A stretch of 64,000 nucleotides of DNA from Mortierella alpina. Taxonomy: Eukaryota; Mortierellomycota; Mortierellomycetes; Mortierellales; Mortierellaceae. The stretch lies in assembly GCA_029449245.1 (NCBI GenBank), contig JANATF010000001.1, positions 3,162,001 through 3,226,000 of the forward strand, in the 5' to 3' direction. The translations under genes were made by a program, and so were the position numbers. Below, piece by piece: positions 36,601 to 48,600 of the stretch. Each line of letters opens with the position of its first letter. Within the stretch, counting starts at the first letter, position 1. Under the pieces are notes generated by a model, which worked only from the letters and a program-made list of their open reading frames with translations, ran no database searches and was not told the origin of the DNA.

Positions 36601-38256
36601 ATGCAGACGCCTAAACCCCTCTCGCCGTTATCGGCTGCAACCTCTTCCACATCATCGGCCAGATTCGGCCGGACACGCCAGTTCGGCTCCTTATCCTCCT
36701 CGCACTCAGCTTTGTCCTTGAAAGAACTTGCCACGCAGGTGTTGACTCCGACCCTATACCAGGACATCCTTCCCACAGAGATTTGGCGCCTTATCCTCGA
36801 CTACATCTCCACGTCGGACCTTTTTAGTCTCTACTCTACATCGAAATACATGCGAGCCCTCTCAGCACCGCTGCTGGTGCAAGCCATAGCCAACAAATCC
36901 GTGTGTCTATACCTCTATCAGGAGTATGTCCGCAGGGTCGGGATCAAGTTTGTGTTTGACCACTTTGACTTGGCAAGGGATCGCATCGTATTTCGGCCCG
37001 AGGTTGCGGATAATCAATACCGATTCCGCAGCGGCTTGACCTTGCAGAATCCACAGCTGGAGGAGATCGCTATCACGACTACTGGCCGAGCCATTCAACC
37101 TCACCAGGTACAGCAATCAGGTGAACGATACTTTACCGTGCGACGGTCCACTAAAGCAGGCAGGCAAGCGCTGCCAAAGTCCAAGTCTCAGCCGATACCA
37201 CCACCACCAGCATCCCCATCTTCAACACCCCCTTTACCAGCATCAGCAGTAACAGAGTTACCAGGCTTACCCACCGTTATTTCGGCGACCGGGGCGTTAG
37301 AGTCACCCGTATCTGCTCCTCGTAAGCGTACAACGGATGAGAAAGTGTACCATGGCGCGAGAAACTTTTTAGACAAGACGTGTCCTGTTCATGTCCGGCG
37401 AAGTGGCATTCGACAGGTGGATGGTACACGGCACTCGTTTCTTCAGGACTATCCTTGGGCCATGCATTACCAAGTCGACCAAGAGCAGCTTCCGTTCAGC
37501 TCTAACGGTAACACAGACAAGAGCAGTATCGCCGGTAGCAATCAAAGTCCGTTCTTCTTCAACATGCGTCAACATATTCATCACAGTCCGGTGCAAGCAG
37601 TTGGAGGGGACGCAGGAGCACCCGAAGCAGGCGACCAGACAACTGTCCTGCCCTTCAGTCAAGAAGGAGCGCTCCTCAGGCCAAGTGAGCACTCCCATGA
37701 ATCCTCTGAGCATTGTGGTTTCAACAGTCCAGTGGCAGTAGGGCAAGCGGTATCGAGCAAGCAGAGCGGCACTCCAGGCAGTGGGCCGCGCTATCTTCGC
37801 TTTTTGATGTTTGAGTGCAGCATGAAGTTTCTGGATCCAAAACGAGCAACGCGTAATATCATCGGGCGATGGCTCGAAGGCAAGGTGCAGCGCTGGAAGA
37901 AGGTCCTGGGAGGTATGCGACATACAGCTGCAACTGTCCCTCAACAGCACACCAACATGACAAACGCCGTGCAAGTTGACGATGGGTTTAATGGCCTTGA
38001 AACCAAAGGCATTCCACTCCGCCAGAGCAGCAGCAGGTTGGTGGGAAGCGGGGGCTTGACCGACCATGATCATGACCATGACCATGACCTTGACCATGAC
38101 CGTGACCTTGACCATGACCGTGACCTTGACCATGACCGTGACCCTGAGGAGCTGATGAACTTGCCAGGGTCGAGTTTTACAGGCCATCCCGTCCAGCACG
38201 CCCTGAGAGGCCTGGAGGCTATGGAGTTCCGCCCATTTACTGTGAAAGCCTTTTAG
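36601..38256 (+). CDS. F-box protein with C-terminal His-Asp repeat
   Basis: Single exon, 551 residues. The first ATG is at 36601 (MQTPKP). The F-box spans about 56-95 (ILPTEIWRLILDYISTSDLFSLYSTSKYMRALS), implying SKP1 binding. A conserved-looking block follows (YLYQEYVRRVGIKFVFDHFDLARDRIVFRPEV), then a Pro/Ser-rich linker, a second ordered stretch near 395-440 (RFLMFECSMKFLDPKRATRNIIGRWLEGKVQRWKK), and, about 45 residues before the end, an alternating Asp-His/Asp-Leu/Asp-Arg run that could bind metal ions. The gene shares only the F-box with the other F-box gene at 20.5 kb. Substrate unknown. Confidence 0.82.
   Translation: MQTPKPLSPLSAATSSTSSARFGRTRQFGSLSSSHSALSLKELATQVLTPTLYQDILPTEIWRLILDYISTSDLFSLYSTSKYMRALSAPLLVQAIANKSVCLYLYQEYVRRVGIKFVFDHFDLARDRIVFRPEVADNQYRFRSGLTLQNPQLEEIAITTTGRAIQPHQVQQSGERYFTVRRSTKAGRQALPKSKSQPIPPPPASPSSTPPLPASAVTELPGLPTVISATGALESPVSAPRKRTTDEKVYHGARNFLDKTCPVHVRRSGIRQVDGTRHSFLQDYPWAMHYQVDQEQLPFSSNGNTDKSSIAGSNQSPFFFNMRQHIHHSPVQAVGGDAGAPEAGDQTTVLPFSQEGALLRPSEHSHESSEHCGFNSPVAVGQAVSSKQSGTPGSGPRYLRFLMFECSMKFLDPKRATRNIIGRWLEGKVQRWKKVLGGMRHTAATVPQQHTNMTNAVQVDDGFNGLETKGIPLRQSSSRLVGSGGLTDHDHDHDHDLDHDRDLDHDRDLDHDRDPEELMNLPGSSFTGHPVQHALRGLEAMEFRPFTVKAF
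38060..38143. repeat. Coding tandem repeat encoding (D-H)n / (D-H-D-R-D-L)n
   Basis: A 6-bp GACCAT-like unit grades into an 18-bp unit (CTTGACCATGACCGTGAC) repeated three times, keeping the reading frame of the F-box gene. Confidence 0.9.
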
Positions 38257-38743
38257 GCAAGAATAAATGTACGGATGAAGTATTGACTGTACATTCCTGC
38301 CAAGATCGTCAGGCACGCCAAAAAACCCTTTTTTCCGTCCCCTCGTGTCGAGGGGTCCTCGTACAACCGCCGCCATCGTGCATCAGAGGCCCCTCCCAAT
38401 CTCTCCGCGCACGGGGCAGCATATGCAGGGGACACGCATGCTCCTGGTACGGGGCACCAGCCGACCCTTCGGCACGGTTGCCAAGAACCAGCGGTCGGGG
38501 AGAGGGCGGATCGACGTTAACGTGTGCACAGCACAATTGTGCGAGTTGCAGAACAACACGTGTAACTTGCAGGCGATGCCAGAAGAGACGCGATAATATA
38601 TTCTTTGTCAAGCTCGTTCGCTGGTCATTCATTTCCTTTTCGTTACTCTTCGCATCCCCTCACTCATCCACATCGCCTTCCACCTGTCCTCATTTTTCAT
38701 TCCTCATTCCCCTGTCCGTCCCTACCATCGCACACAGCCCTCC
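38257..38743 (+). promoter_or_regulatory. Promoter and CT-rich leader of the DDHD phospholipase gene
   Basis: 487 bp. From about 38625 to 38740 the coding strand is C/T-rich and runs directly into the ATG of the next gene. No other gene is supported. Confidence 0.5.
38262..38267 (+). terminator. AATAAA poly(A) signal of the second F-box gene
   Basis: A perfect AATAAA begins 6 nt after the stop codon. Confidence 0.5.
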
Positions 38744-41700
38744 ATGCTTTCGGCCTTCCAGTCAAAGTCCACCAAAGCCGATTCAGATCCTCTTGAGAGC
38801 AACCCCATGCCCGAGCCAGACCTCACCGCAACCGACGGTGCAGGCGCTCTTCCTGAGGACCCACTTCAGGAGACTGGAGACGACATTCCACCACCCCCGG
38901 AACCGGTACGTTGATGCTCGCTTTGGTATGCTGCTGCATTTTACCATCCATTGAGCAACACAGCACTGTAGGCCTGTAGGCTGTAGGCTGAGGACTAATG
39001 CGCCCCGTGCCCATCCATGACAGATTCGATGGTTCCATGCCGTAGATGCGCCTTTGACTAAACCTAACGAGCCGAAAAAGAACCCCAAGGCTCCAGCACC
39101 GCCCAAGAAGCCTGCCACCACCTGGGTCCCATTCAGCATCCGGGACTCGAATGCACTCGAGCGTGCTTATGCCCTGACCCAACCCATCCTGGAGGAGAAG
39201 AGGCAGACTCCTGAAGGAGGATATGGATCCGAGAGCGCAACGGAAGACGACCTTGACCATGACCACGACCACCCCAACCATATCAGCAAACAGGAGTCGT
39301 CTTTGAGACTGCAGATGCCAGAGATGAATGGGCCAACGAGCTCGGCATCGTCCTCGAGCTTGTCGTCGTCTGGAGGGTCCACGGTTCTTGTGAACGAAGA
39401 CTATCTCTTTGAAGTGGACATTCGCAAGATGGAGATCAAGCCTGTGAGTGATTTTATTGCTAACCAGATCATGTTATCGACAATGTCCTTTAGCACATGC
39501 CTATGGTATTGAACTTTGTTTGGTAAAAGATGGGCTGACAATATTGCTATCCCCTTGTGCACACCGTCTCTCTCCTCTCCTGCATCTACATAGGTCTACT
39601 GGCTTGGACCCACGTATGAGGTTCGGCGAACTGTTTGGTTCTTGCAGCTAGATGGCAAATTTGTGCCTTGCGAAGCCAATTTGTCCAAGCAGATTGAATA
39701 CGGATACAAGTAAGCATTGATAGCAAGGAACGTTTCTGTCTGTAGTGCCATCCTAGCCAGCATCACTCACACTTTCATGTTTTGTTTTCGTACCGAACCC
39801 TTCTTACAGTAAGCACCGACCATGGATCGCCCCTCCACCACCAACATTGGACGCCTCAGGGAAAGAGATGATCGAGGAGAGGGCCGAGAAGAGCTGGGCA
39901 CTCCTTGGCAAATATATCTCTCAATACGTCGTCTTTACAGATGCTCACCATGCATGGCTTTTGAGGTACGACAGTATCAACATGTTTGGTGAGCGAGCAT
40001 TCGATGGAAACAACAACACCAGAAACAGTATGATTCTAATATGGGACTATGTTTACTATTGACCTGTGTAGTGATGACTTGACAAGCAAGGTTGCCAAGA
40101 CCATCTTCACAAAAGTCACATGGAATGGCAACCTCGGAGGGACTCGTCTAATTCGAGGTTACGACGAGGTCGAGAAATTTGTTTCCAAAAAGGCGTCCGA
40201 GGAGGCCGCTCAAAAGAAGAAGGACGGCACAAAGGAGACATCGGAAGTGCAAAAGAAGAAAGAGGTAGCTCAGTCGCTCAAGCAAAAGACGAAACGACTT
40301 ACAGAGGAAGAAAGAGACACAATTCAGGAATCTCACGAGATTGGTGACTATTCAAACGAAGAGGAGAACGAAGAGCGGACGATCGACCATCTTGTTTTGG
40401 TCATTCACGGTGTAGGTCAGAAACTAGGCGATCGCATGGAGGCCATCAATTTTATCCACGACGTCAATGTCATGCGGAGAACAATCAAGGAAACTGCTGC
40501 GACGTTTGTACAGCCGGTGCCAGGGAACGCAACTCCGAAGGAGCAGGCAACAAACGAGAAGGACAAGGAATCGACGACCAAGAGGAGAGGCTCGACGGCC
40601 TCAAAGAACCCGTACGCAATTCCCTCGGGCTCCGGTGTTCAAGTGCTGCCAGTTGAGTGGAGGCGGCAGATTGTGTTTGGCATGGCTAACGAGGACGAGG
40701 AACTACAGCGAGATCTGAGCACGCCAGAGGCTCAAGAAGGGTGCCCGACTATGGACGATATCATGCTTGATGGCGTGCCGACTATCCGCATGCTTGTTTC
40801 GGATGTTTTAATGGATGGTAAGTGATTTGAGTTATTTTTATCGAACAAAGGGTTGCTCTAGCAGGCAGATCGGGACATGACAGTGGATACTCAATACTCA
40901 AACACAACGTATTCCGCTGGACACCTTATAGTACTATTGTATATGACACCCAACTTCAAGCGCAAAATGATGGAGGTTGTCACGATGGAACTGAACGCTG
41001 TGTACCGCAAGTTCATTCATCATAACCCTGACTTTATTCGGCGAGGTGGAAAGGTCTCTATCCTGGGTCACTCTCTGGGCTCGCTCCTTGCGCTAGATAT
41101 TCTCAACCACCAGCCGTTCAGCCCCAGCCATTACCAGCCTATACCTTCGTCCCCCGTGTACGAAAAGTTCATCTCGTTCGATCTAGGCACGCACAACACC
41201 GTGTCGCTGGATTTTCCAGTCACGAACTTCTTTGCTCTCGGGAGCCCCATTGGATTGTTTTTGCTGCTCAAGGGCTGCAAATTAGGCGCCAGGCTGTCAG
41301 ATGCTAGCAATACAGGAGAATCAACCTCCGAGCCATGTGTGCGTCCTGCAGTTGAAAATGTGTACAACATCTTTCATCGGTCGGATCCTGTCGCTCATCG
41401 AGTCGAGGTATATCTTCTTGGAATTATCACGAGCTGTTCGTATGTCTCGTTTTCATTGCACAGTACAGTGGATTGATTGATCCTCTCTTTTTTGATTTTG
41501 CCTTTGTAGCCTCTAATATCGCGTACGTTTGGAACGAAAGCGCGACCAGCATTGATCCCTTATCATAAAGGTGGTCTCAAGGGTCTTCATATCGGCATCC
41601 AGGACTTTAGCAACGATCTCGCCAATCGCGCCAATACCATGATTGAGTCGGTCAAGGCAGGAATTACTACATCTGTATTCACAAGAGCGCTTGGCTTCAG

Positions 41701-42191
41701 AACTAACCCAGTGACAAACGCGGGTCTGATACAGAGCGGCAAGATGCAGGAGACTAGTGGTGGTAGTGGACCGGTCAGCGATACGGAAATGAATACAATC
41801 GTGGATGGATCAGAGGCCGCCGACGGAGTGGCGTCGACTAATGGGAATGGAACGATTTCAGGCTCACCCAAACTGAACGCAGAGATGAACAGCATCATCA
41901 GCAAAGCCAAGGTCAGGGCGCTGAACAAGACTGGACGCGTGGATTGGTGTCTTCAGGAAGGTGTCTTTGAGAATGCCTACCTATCGGCGTTATCAGGTAT
42001 GACGAAGATGACTAGTTTTTTTGCCTCCTTAGTTGTTCTTGCAGTCCAAGAAGAAGAGCACAATGTCACTGACAGTATTGTTCTCCTGCCGATAACCCTC
42101 CTTCTCGTGAATAGTCCATATGCAATACTGGTCTGACAGCGACGTGGCCGCCTTCATTATCCGGCAAACATACGACATGGACACCAAGTGA
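38744..42191 (+). CDS. DDHD-domain phospholipase A1 (PA-PLA1 family)
   Basis: Eight exons: 38744-38905, 39024-39443, 39594-39709, 39813-39965, 40072-40817, 40932-41407, 41510-41996 and 42115-42191, giving 878 residues. A Pro-rich N-terminus leads into a WWE-like block (IRWFHAVDAPL ... VYWLGPTYEVRRTVWFLQLDGKFVP). A lipase core has the first strand VLVIHGVGQ (391-399) and the nucleophile elbow GHSLGS with Ser580. A C-terminal DDHD domain has its four marker residues visible: Asp in HRSDPVAHR, Asp in GRVDW, His in SVHMQYW and Asp in SDSDVAAFI. Family members (DDHD1/2, SEC23IP, yeast YOR022C) hydrolyse phosphatidic acid and other lipids at ER, Golgi or mitochondria. A Lys/Glu-rich linker (about 318-370) separates the WWE-like and lipase parts. 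Confidence 0.92.
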
Positions 42192-42205
42192 ACAGCTTCA
42201 GCGAA

Positions 42206-42211
42206 AATAAA
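42206..42211 (+). terminator. AATAAA poly(A) signal of the DDHD gene
   Basis: A perfect AATAAA 15 nt past the stop. Only 129 nt separate this stop from the next ATG, so the next gene's promoter must overlap this 3' end. Confidence 0.55.
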
Positions 42212-42319
42212 TGTCTAAGCCTTCAACGTCTTTTGTTTCCTCGCTGCCTTGCTCGACTTGCTCGAGTGCGCACTTTTTTTTTCTATACTGACCTTTCCTC
42301 CTCGGTATTAACATCCACC

Positions 42320-43581
42320 ATGTCCACTGCTGTCAGCAAACCCCCATGCGCCGTGTGCAAGACACCTTCCATTACACGGTGCTCGCGCTGTAAAGTGATC
42401 CATTACTGCTCTGCAGTTTGCCAGCGCAAGGATTGGCAGTCGCACAAGATTGCATGCACGCCGACTGCTGCAACGCCGACTGCTGCAACGCCACCAACCT
42501 CCACCACACCTAAGCAGCCGGCTCTACCAGATCCCAGCAAGCCTCTGAACGTGTATCCGGTCAACTCGAAAAAGACCTCTGGAGCTTCGTCTGATCGGAA
42601 ACCGGCGCCGCAGGCATCTAGCACGACCCTCAAGTTCGAATACAAGCCGTCAGAGGATGGCATGGACGAGAACCTGGTCATTTTTTTCCATGGACTGGGC
42701 GACAAGATCGAGCCTAACTTTGTCAAGCTGGCTCAAAGCATGCAGCTGCCCCAGACAGCAACGTGTTGTATCCAAGCCCCGACGCCAGTGCCTTATCTGG
42801 AAGAGGAAGGTTGGCAGTGGTTTCCGTCGTTTAACAACATGACTGGAGAGCGTAAGGGGACTTTGCCTTGTTACCAACTGTTCTGAGCTGTTCTGATCTG
42901 GATCCAGCAGTGGTTTATTGTATTTACCATTTTTTTTTTTGGATGTATAGTTCTTGGACCAGACAGCCCGGAGAGAATGATCCAGGTGAAGCAGGTTGTC
43001 CGTCCTGCTCTCGTTAAATTCCTGAAGCACTGCATTGACGACTGTGGATTCGACAGTCAGAGGATTGTCCTATTTGGATTTTCACAAGGAGCACAGATCG
43101 CATTGGATCTGGCAGCGTTTGGCGGGTTCAACCTGAAGGCGGTGATGAGCATTGCTGGATACTTTATGGAGGAGGCACAGAACGATGCGCCAGCCACCAA
43201 GTTGAGCACCCAAGTGATGATCATACAGGGCGACAAGGATGACTTGCGGTCAGTTAGGGATGCAGAGGACCAGGTCAAGTACGTCCGGCGTATCTTTGGC
43301 AAAGCCAATGCGAGTCAAACGATTGTTGAGGGCATGGGACATGGCATGCCCAGCAGTGAGGTACACCCTTTTCTTTGTGTCGTTTGTGCCTTCTTGACCT
43401 GCTTGATATGAAGGTGAGCCATGATTCTAACACTTTTTCTCTTCTTTCTTCTTCACTTATCATGAAACCTCGATGGGTTTGGTAGCCGGGATGGACGCCG
43501 ATCATGCAGTTCTTTGCTACAAACTTGTATCACCGTCCAGGCAAAGGGGGAGCTATGGCGGACATGTTTGAGGTGAAGTGA
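42320..43581 (+). CDS. MYND zinc finger fused to acyl-protein-thioesterase-like hydrolase
   Basis: Three exons, 42320-42851, 42951-43360 and 43486-43581, giving 345 residues. Residues 10-46 form a complete MYND finger (C10, C13, C21, C24, C30, C34, H42, C46). After a Thr/Pro/Ala linker (about 47-105) comes a phospholipase/carboxylesterase (APT1/LYPLA) fold: HGLGD near the oxyanion hole, GWQWFPSF, the nucleophile GFSQG (Ser222), the acid in IIQGDKDD and the histidine in GMGHGMP. All catalytic residues are present. APTs depalmitoylate proteins or cleave lysophospholipids; MYND fingers mediate protein contacts with Pro-rich ligands. The fusion suggests a partner-targeted thioesterase. The start context ccaccATGtcc is strong. 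Confidence 0.88.
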
Positions 43582-43586
43582 ATAAA
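43581..43586 (+). terminator. AATAAA overlapping the stop codon
   Basis: The stop TGA is immediately extended to TGAATAAA, so a poly(A) hexamer shares its first A with the stop codon. Whether this copy is the one used is not known. Confidence 0.35.
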
Positions 43587-43777
43587 TCAAAGCGAGTCAC
43601 TACGACACGACGATTGCGTGTTGCATTCCACGCGTCCTTTGTGAACGAATGTTAAAGCACCCTGTCGTTCGCTCGACAACTACTTCCCCTCAATCTTAAC
43701 TCAACCTCAATCACCGTCGTTCAAACTCGGGAATTAACCGCATCGGAAAGAGTCAGCACAGGCATAACAGATACATA

Positions 43778-44838
43778 ATGATCAAGGACACAGCAATCCC
43801 AACCTTCGAGCCTACACTCGTGATCGCGTTTCCGGATGTTTTGTTAGCAGGACCCAAGATTCTTCTCTCGTCGCGTAGTGCCAGTGCGGAGGAAGCCTCG
43901 TCGTCGTCCATTGCAGCATGGTCGCACTATTGCTCAGCACCTCCTTCGACCAAGAAGAAGTCAGCATCGACAGGACATGGCCACCAGGACAAGATTGCGA
44001 GTTCCGACAAAGTTCGATATTCCACCACTAGCACTGCCGCCACAGGCGGTGATCGTCAAAAGATAGGATTGCTCACCATCACAGTGGCTCCCCCTACAGC
44101 AGAGCAGGCGACTCACTTGTGCGAGGCGATTGTGAAGCAGGCACAGGTATCTGGCACGCGAAGGATAGTGATTGTTGCTGCGTCGAACTTTGCCGCCAAG
44201 GAGCAAAGGACACACCTGGTGACGATCAATCATGGTAGGCGAGAGAGTTGGAATCCTTTTTTCTTTTTTGATCGCTCGTCAACTTGAGAGACAGATAGAT
44301 GATGATGGACAGCAGACTCAGTTATTTGTAACTGACAAGTTCCTTTTCCTATCCTGATCATGTAGACGATGCTTCGCTTGGACTTGCAACAATCCCAAAG
44401 AATGTACCATTGGGTGATCATATCCTGAACACCTGCTTGACTTTGCTGGCGTTTACAGACATTCCTACGACCGCTGTGGTGTATCCAGCCAAGAAGGGAA
44501 CAGGTCGCAATGAGTCGCGGGTAAGACCTGTTGTTGAACCCTTGTGGCGCATGGAGGCTGATGTACCTTTGATTCCAGAGAGAGGAGAGCCAAAAGATAA
44601 ACAGTTTCTGGGGACAGACATGTACTTGTGCTTGTACGTCCCCCCCCCCCTATTTTTATGAATGGAGACTAACATTTGGCTTGGTACTTTCTAGACTATC
44701 CTTGAGAACCTGACGGCGTCCCTGACACTGGTTGTTGGTAAGGAGTACGCTACCGAGTTTTCAGCCGATGCCGCCTTTCAGTACACGGTATCCAGGACCG
44801 AGGACGAGGAGAGTGCGCAAAGTATGATGTATATGTAG
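43778..44838 (+). CDS. Conserved-looking cytosolic protein, possibly PAC1-like proteasome assembly chaperone
   Basis: Modelled as 43778-44234, 44366-44520 and 44695-44838 (251 residues). The start is ATG ATC AAG GAC. The sequence has alternating hydrophobic strands (TLVIAFPDVLLAGPKILL, RRIVIVAASNFAA) and a VPLGDHILNTCLTLLAFTDIPTTAVVYPAKK segment that loosely resembles PAC1/Pba1-type proteasome assembly chaperones. This is a weak, pattern-based suggestion. The second junction is uncertain. The last exon must be entered in phase 0 from CTAG/ACTATC. The only good phase-0 donor is CGG/GTAAGA at 44521. Keeping the coding-looking stretch 44521-44637 instead would need a poor GTCCCC donor at 44638, while the consensus GTACGT at 44634 gives a premature stop. 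Expression evidence would decide. Confidence 0.55.
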
Positions 44839-45616
44839 TCCGGGCTATACTGTAACAAGGCATCGAACTTATCTATACAGGTGTTGTCTGCAGTATGGTG
44901 TGGGATTGGATGGGTGCACGCTATGCCGACTGTCGACGACTGGTATGGCGGTGCTTTTGCAAGAAGGAGACCTGCGCAATGAGGGGCGGAAGTGACGAGG
45001 TACTTGTCCAGGAATGGAACGTGCAAATAGACAGAGTCGCGGTTGCGCGCAAACCCAAAGGTCTTTTTTTTTGTTCTGCTCCAGCGAGGCTGGCCCAAAG
45101 TCGCTCTTCGTCCCCTCACTGCTCTTCCGCCCTTGGCCGCCCGCTTTCGCCACTACTCTGGTCCGCCGTGTACTCGACCCGGCTTTTGCTGCGTGCTGTC
45201 CGTCCTTCGAGCCGCTGCGCTGGAGTCAATCGACGTCGTCGCCCTATTGGCCTATGGGAGCAGAGCACTGTCCCATACTGTTCCCATATATCCACGGTAC
45301 ATCTCGTTTCTTTGTTGTTTGTTCCATCTCTTCCTCACCCCCCACCGCGCTCGCATTCCACGCCCATCCCACCGTTCGCTTTGGCGGCCCGTCGTCATCT
45401 CCGTCTCCTCCTCCTCCGCGTGCCTCGGCAGACGTGTTTCCTCCCAGCCTGAGAAAAGCGCGCGTTGCTCACTGAGCCACACTCCACGCCCCACAACCCA
45501 AGCACAAACAAAGACAATCCCGCGAAGCGCAAGTTCCGTTGTCGCCAATATCCACTGTCGCAATCTGCCCTTACTCGACCCCCGACCCCTTCGCTCTGCA
45601 CACATTCCTGTCCGCC
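44839..45616 (+). promoter_or_regulatory. Promoter/leader of the SPT23-like gene
   Basis: 778 bp. From about 45300 to 45430 the coding strand is CT-rich. Several alternative-frame translations here are Ser/Arg/Pro-rich and unsupported. Confidence 0.5.
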
Positions 45617-48600
45617 ATGCTTCCTCAAAAGCACTCTGTCTCTCCGACTCTCTTCGCGGCTGTCACTTCCTCACCTTCGCTGTCTCCGTCTGCAACCTCC
45701 GCCTCTCCCTCTGCCGCTCAGGCCACTCTCGTCAAAACCTCCCCTGTCGAGCCCACACTGCAGTACTACGCACTGCAGGACCAGCACCCCGCCTATCCAC
45801 CCCAGCCATACGCAGACCCCAACCAACTCCAACTTCAGCAACTCCAGCAGCAGCGACTCTTGCTCCAACAGCAGCAGCAGCAGGCGCAACAGCAACTGCA
45901 CAGCCTCCAGATCAAGCAGAAAAAGAAGCTGCTCGAGGACCAGCAGCAGTCTCTGCAACAGCTACAGCACCAGCACCAGCACCAACACCAGCACCAGCAT
46001 TATCACGGATCCAGCATCGCCATCCCTTCGAGCGTGTCACCGTCGCTTCAGCCTCTCTTTGCCACATCATCTTCTGGCGCTGAATCCTTCCCATCCAACC
46101 TGCCAGGTGCTGTCTACAACCCACTCACCCCGCTGCAGCAGCCTTTGTCAGCAGCCTCGCAACATCTCGCCACACACGCGCAGCAGCAGCACCTCTTGCC
46201 GAATAGCAACTCCAGCAATATCGACACGACCTCACCTTCCAGCAGCCTGATCAGTATCTCGGGACCCGCCATGACCGCATCCATGGATATCCATGTGCCA
46301 TTCCCTATGCACCAGTGCAGCTCGTTTGACTCGAATCCGCTGATGCTCCAACAGGCCTTACATCCCATGAATGCCCTCTCAATACAGGAGCAACAGCAGC
46401 AGCAGCAACTCGAAAACAGCATGTTCTTCCACCCACTCAAATACGAGTCAGCACAGCCTCGATCCACATCCATGAGCATGGACTCGACAGGCCCTGGCGG
46501 CTCTACGCTATTGGGCCTTAACGGTACAAACCACGACTTTAACAGCTACAGTACCAACGGTTGGGCCAACGCGGACAATGCAGTGGTCAACGGCAATAGG
46601 GCCATGCTCGGACCAGGTTCCCGTAAGTGCACGGACAGATTTGTATGCCTCGCCTCTGTTGCAGCATGAATGCGCAACAGTGGTAGCCGCAGAGGTTATC
46701 TTCCTAACCATCTTAGCACACCTAATCTCACATCTTTCTCCCTATCGCAATTAGCGGATCTTCATCGGCGGCTGTCGCACTCGAGTGGAGCGAGCGACAT
46801 GAGTGTGCAGTTGACTGGATTCGCACAAGAGGTTCGTTTGGAGATTAATTTCCGCTCAATTCTTTGGCTTTTTGCGAAATGGCGATTATGCCGCCCTGAC
46901 AAGAGCACCTTCCAGCTGCTGCCCTCCACTTCTTTTTCTTCGTTGTATCTCGCTTGATTAACACTAACGCCCTTTCCCTCGCACCACACCTCCCCCCTCC
47001 CAAAAATACTCCTCCACCACTCTGCCATCTCCACCGTCTAGATGACTGGATACAATCTCAATGCGAGGATCATCCGAAAGAAGGATCAGCTGGATGAACT
47101 CTCGCCGTCTGGAGCCATCGTTGTAGCGCCAGTGGTCGACGAGGTCAGGACCGGTCAACAGTTCCTTATCAAGCTGCAGCTCACAAGGCAAGGAGGAGTG
47201 CCGCCCTCAGGATTTCCAACGATGCGCGTTGAGCGTCGTGAGGCCATCAACACTGCGGGCGAGCCACGGGCGGAAGTAGAGCCCCTGACGTTACAGATCA
47301 TCGTTCATCTGGCCAATAGCGGTCAAATTAGAAAAGGCGCTTGTGCCAAGTGCTGCCACAAGGTGAGAAGCGAATGCCTGTCAGAGCGAGTGAGCCTCGC
47401 TCAGGCCGAGGAGTACTTGACTCACCTGCTTTCTCCATTAGTATGGGCCTGCGTCCCCTATTCTAGTCTTGCTAGATCCTTTGTCGCCTTCGATCACGGA
47501 CCCTTCGTCGTATGCGCATGTTGATACCAGTTCTGGCTCCGTCACCATGTTGGCCAAAGTGATGTGTTCCTCCACAGATCACGGCGAGCGTGGCAACAAG
47601 GACCAGTATATCTTTGAATTCCGACTCAAGCGCACCAGCTCCATGCCCAGTGCCATTTCGCGGATGAATGTGAGTCCTTTGGGAGCAGATTTTAGGGACG
47701 ATGATGGCGAGACCATTGCCGTCTGCTCCACAGCACCCTTCATGTGCTCTGGCCACCACAAGGCCAAGAGGGTCTACCCAAACCAACGGCCCTCCAAAGT
47801 CACTAAAGATGGCCCAGTTCCAAAAACGAAAACCATCAAGCATCACAAAAGCGTGCCTAATGCCGTTGGGTCTCATCAGGCCCCCTCGCTTGGGAACTCT
47901 GACAGCAGGGAGGACTGCTTCCGCTCCGGCTCAGTTTCGGGCAGTTCCAGCTATCCGTCGCCCATGTCTTTTATGCACGACAACATCACAAACTCCTCCC
48001 TTCTCTCAAACTTTGGAGACGATCAATTGAGCGACTTTGACCCAGGGAGCAACATCAACACCAGGGACTTCAATAACAACAACAACCACAACAACATCAG
48101 CAGCAGTATGGCTCAACATCAGCAGCAACCACCACTGTTAAACTCGAGCGAAAGCCCTTCAAGGCCAGAGCATTCAGCATCCCAAGCGCCCAGAATCGTC
48201 GAGGTTAGGCCAGACCAAGGGCCCATTCGCAAGACAACAGACGTGATTCTCCGTGGACTCTACTTTTGCGATGGAATGGTGCCTTACTTTGGATGCTTCC
48301 CAGCCCAGGATATTGTGGTGGAGACCTCGAATCTCATCATCTGCAAGGCACCGGAAAGCCCGATGCCTGGCACCGTCCCAATCACGATATACGACAACAT
48401 GGGCAGCAGCTTTGCAGATTTAGGCCAGTTTACTTACACGGACGACTCTGAGACGGAGCTCTTGATCCTGCAGATTCAACTGCGACTCGCCCATCGTGCA
48501 CTGGAGTATCTTCATACACAGGCGACTGGCCAACGGGGTAATGCGAACGAGATCCTAAGAGAGATTCCAGGACTGGCTCAATCACCCCGATCGGGTGGTG

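Noticed and set aside
40873-40931. Alternative acceptor ending at 40863 in the DDHD gene, giving a DRDMTVDTQYSN insertion
   Set aside because: It enters the next exon in the wrong phase; the acceptor CTTATAG at 40931 restores the family sequence VLMDVLLYMTP.
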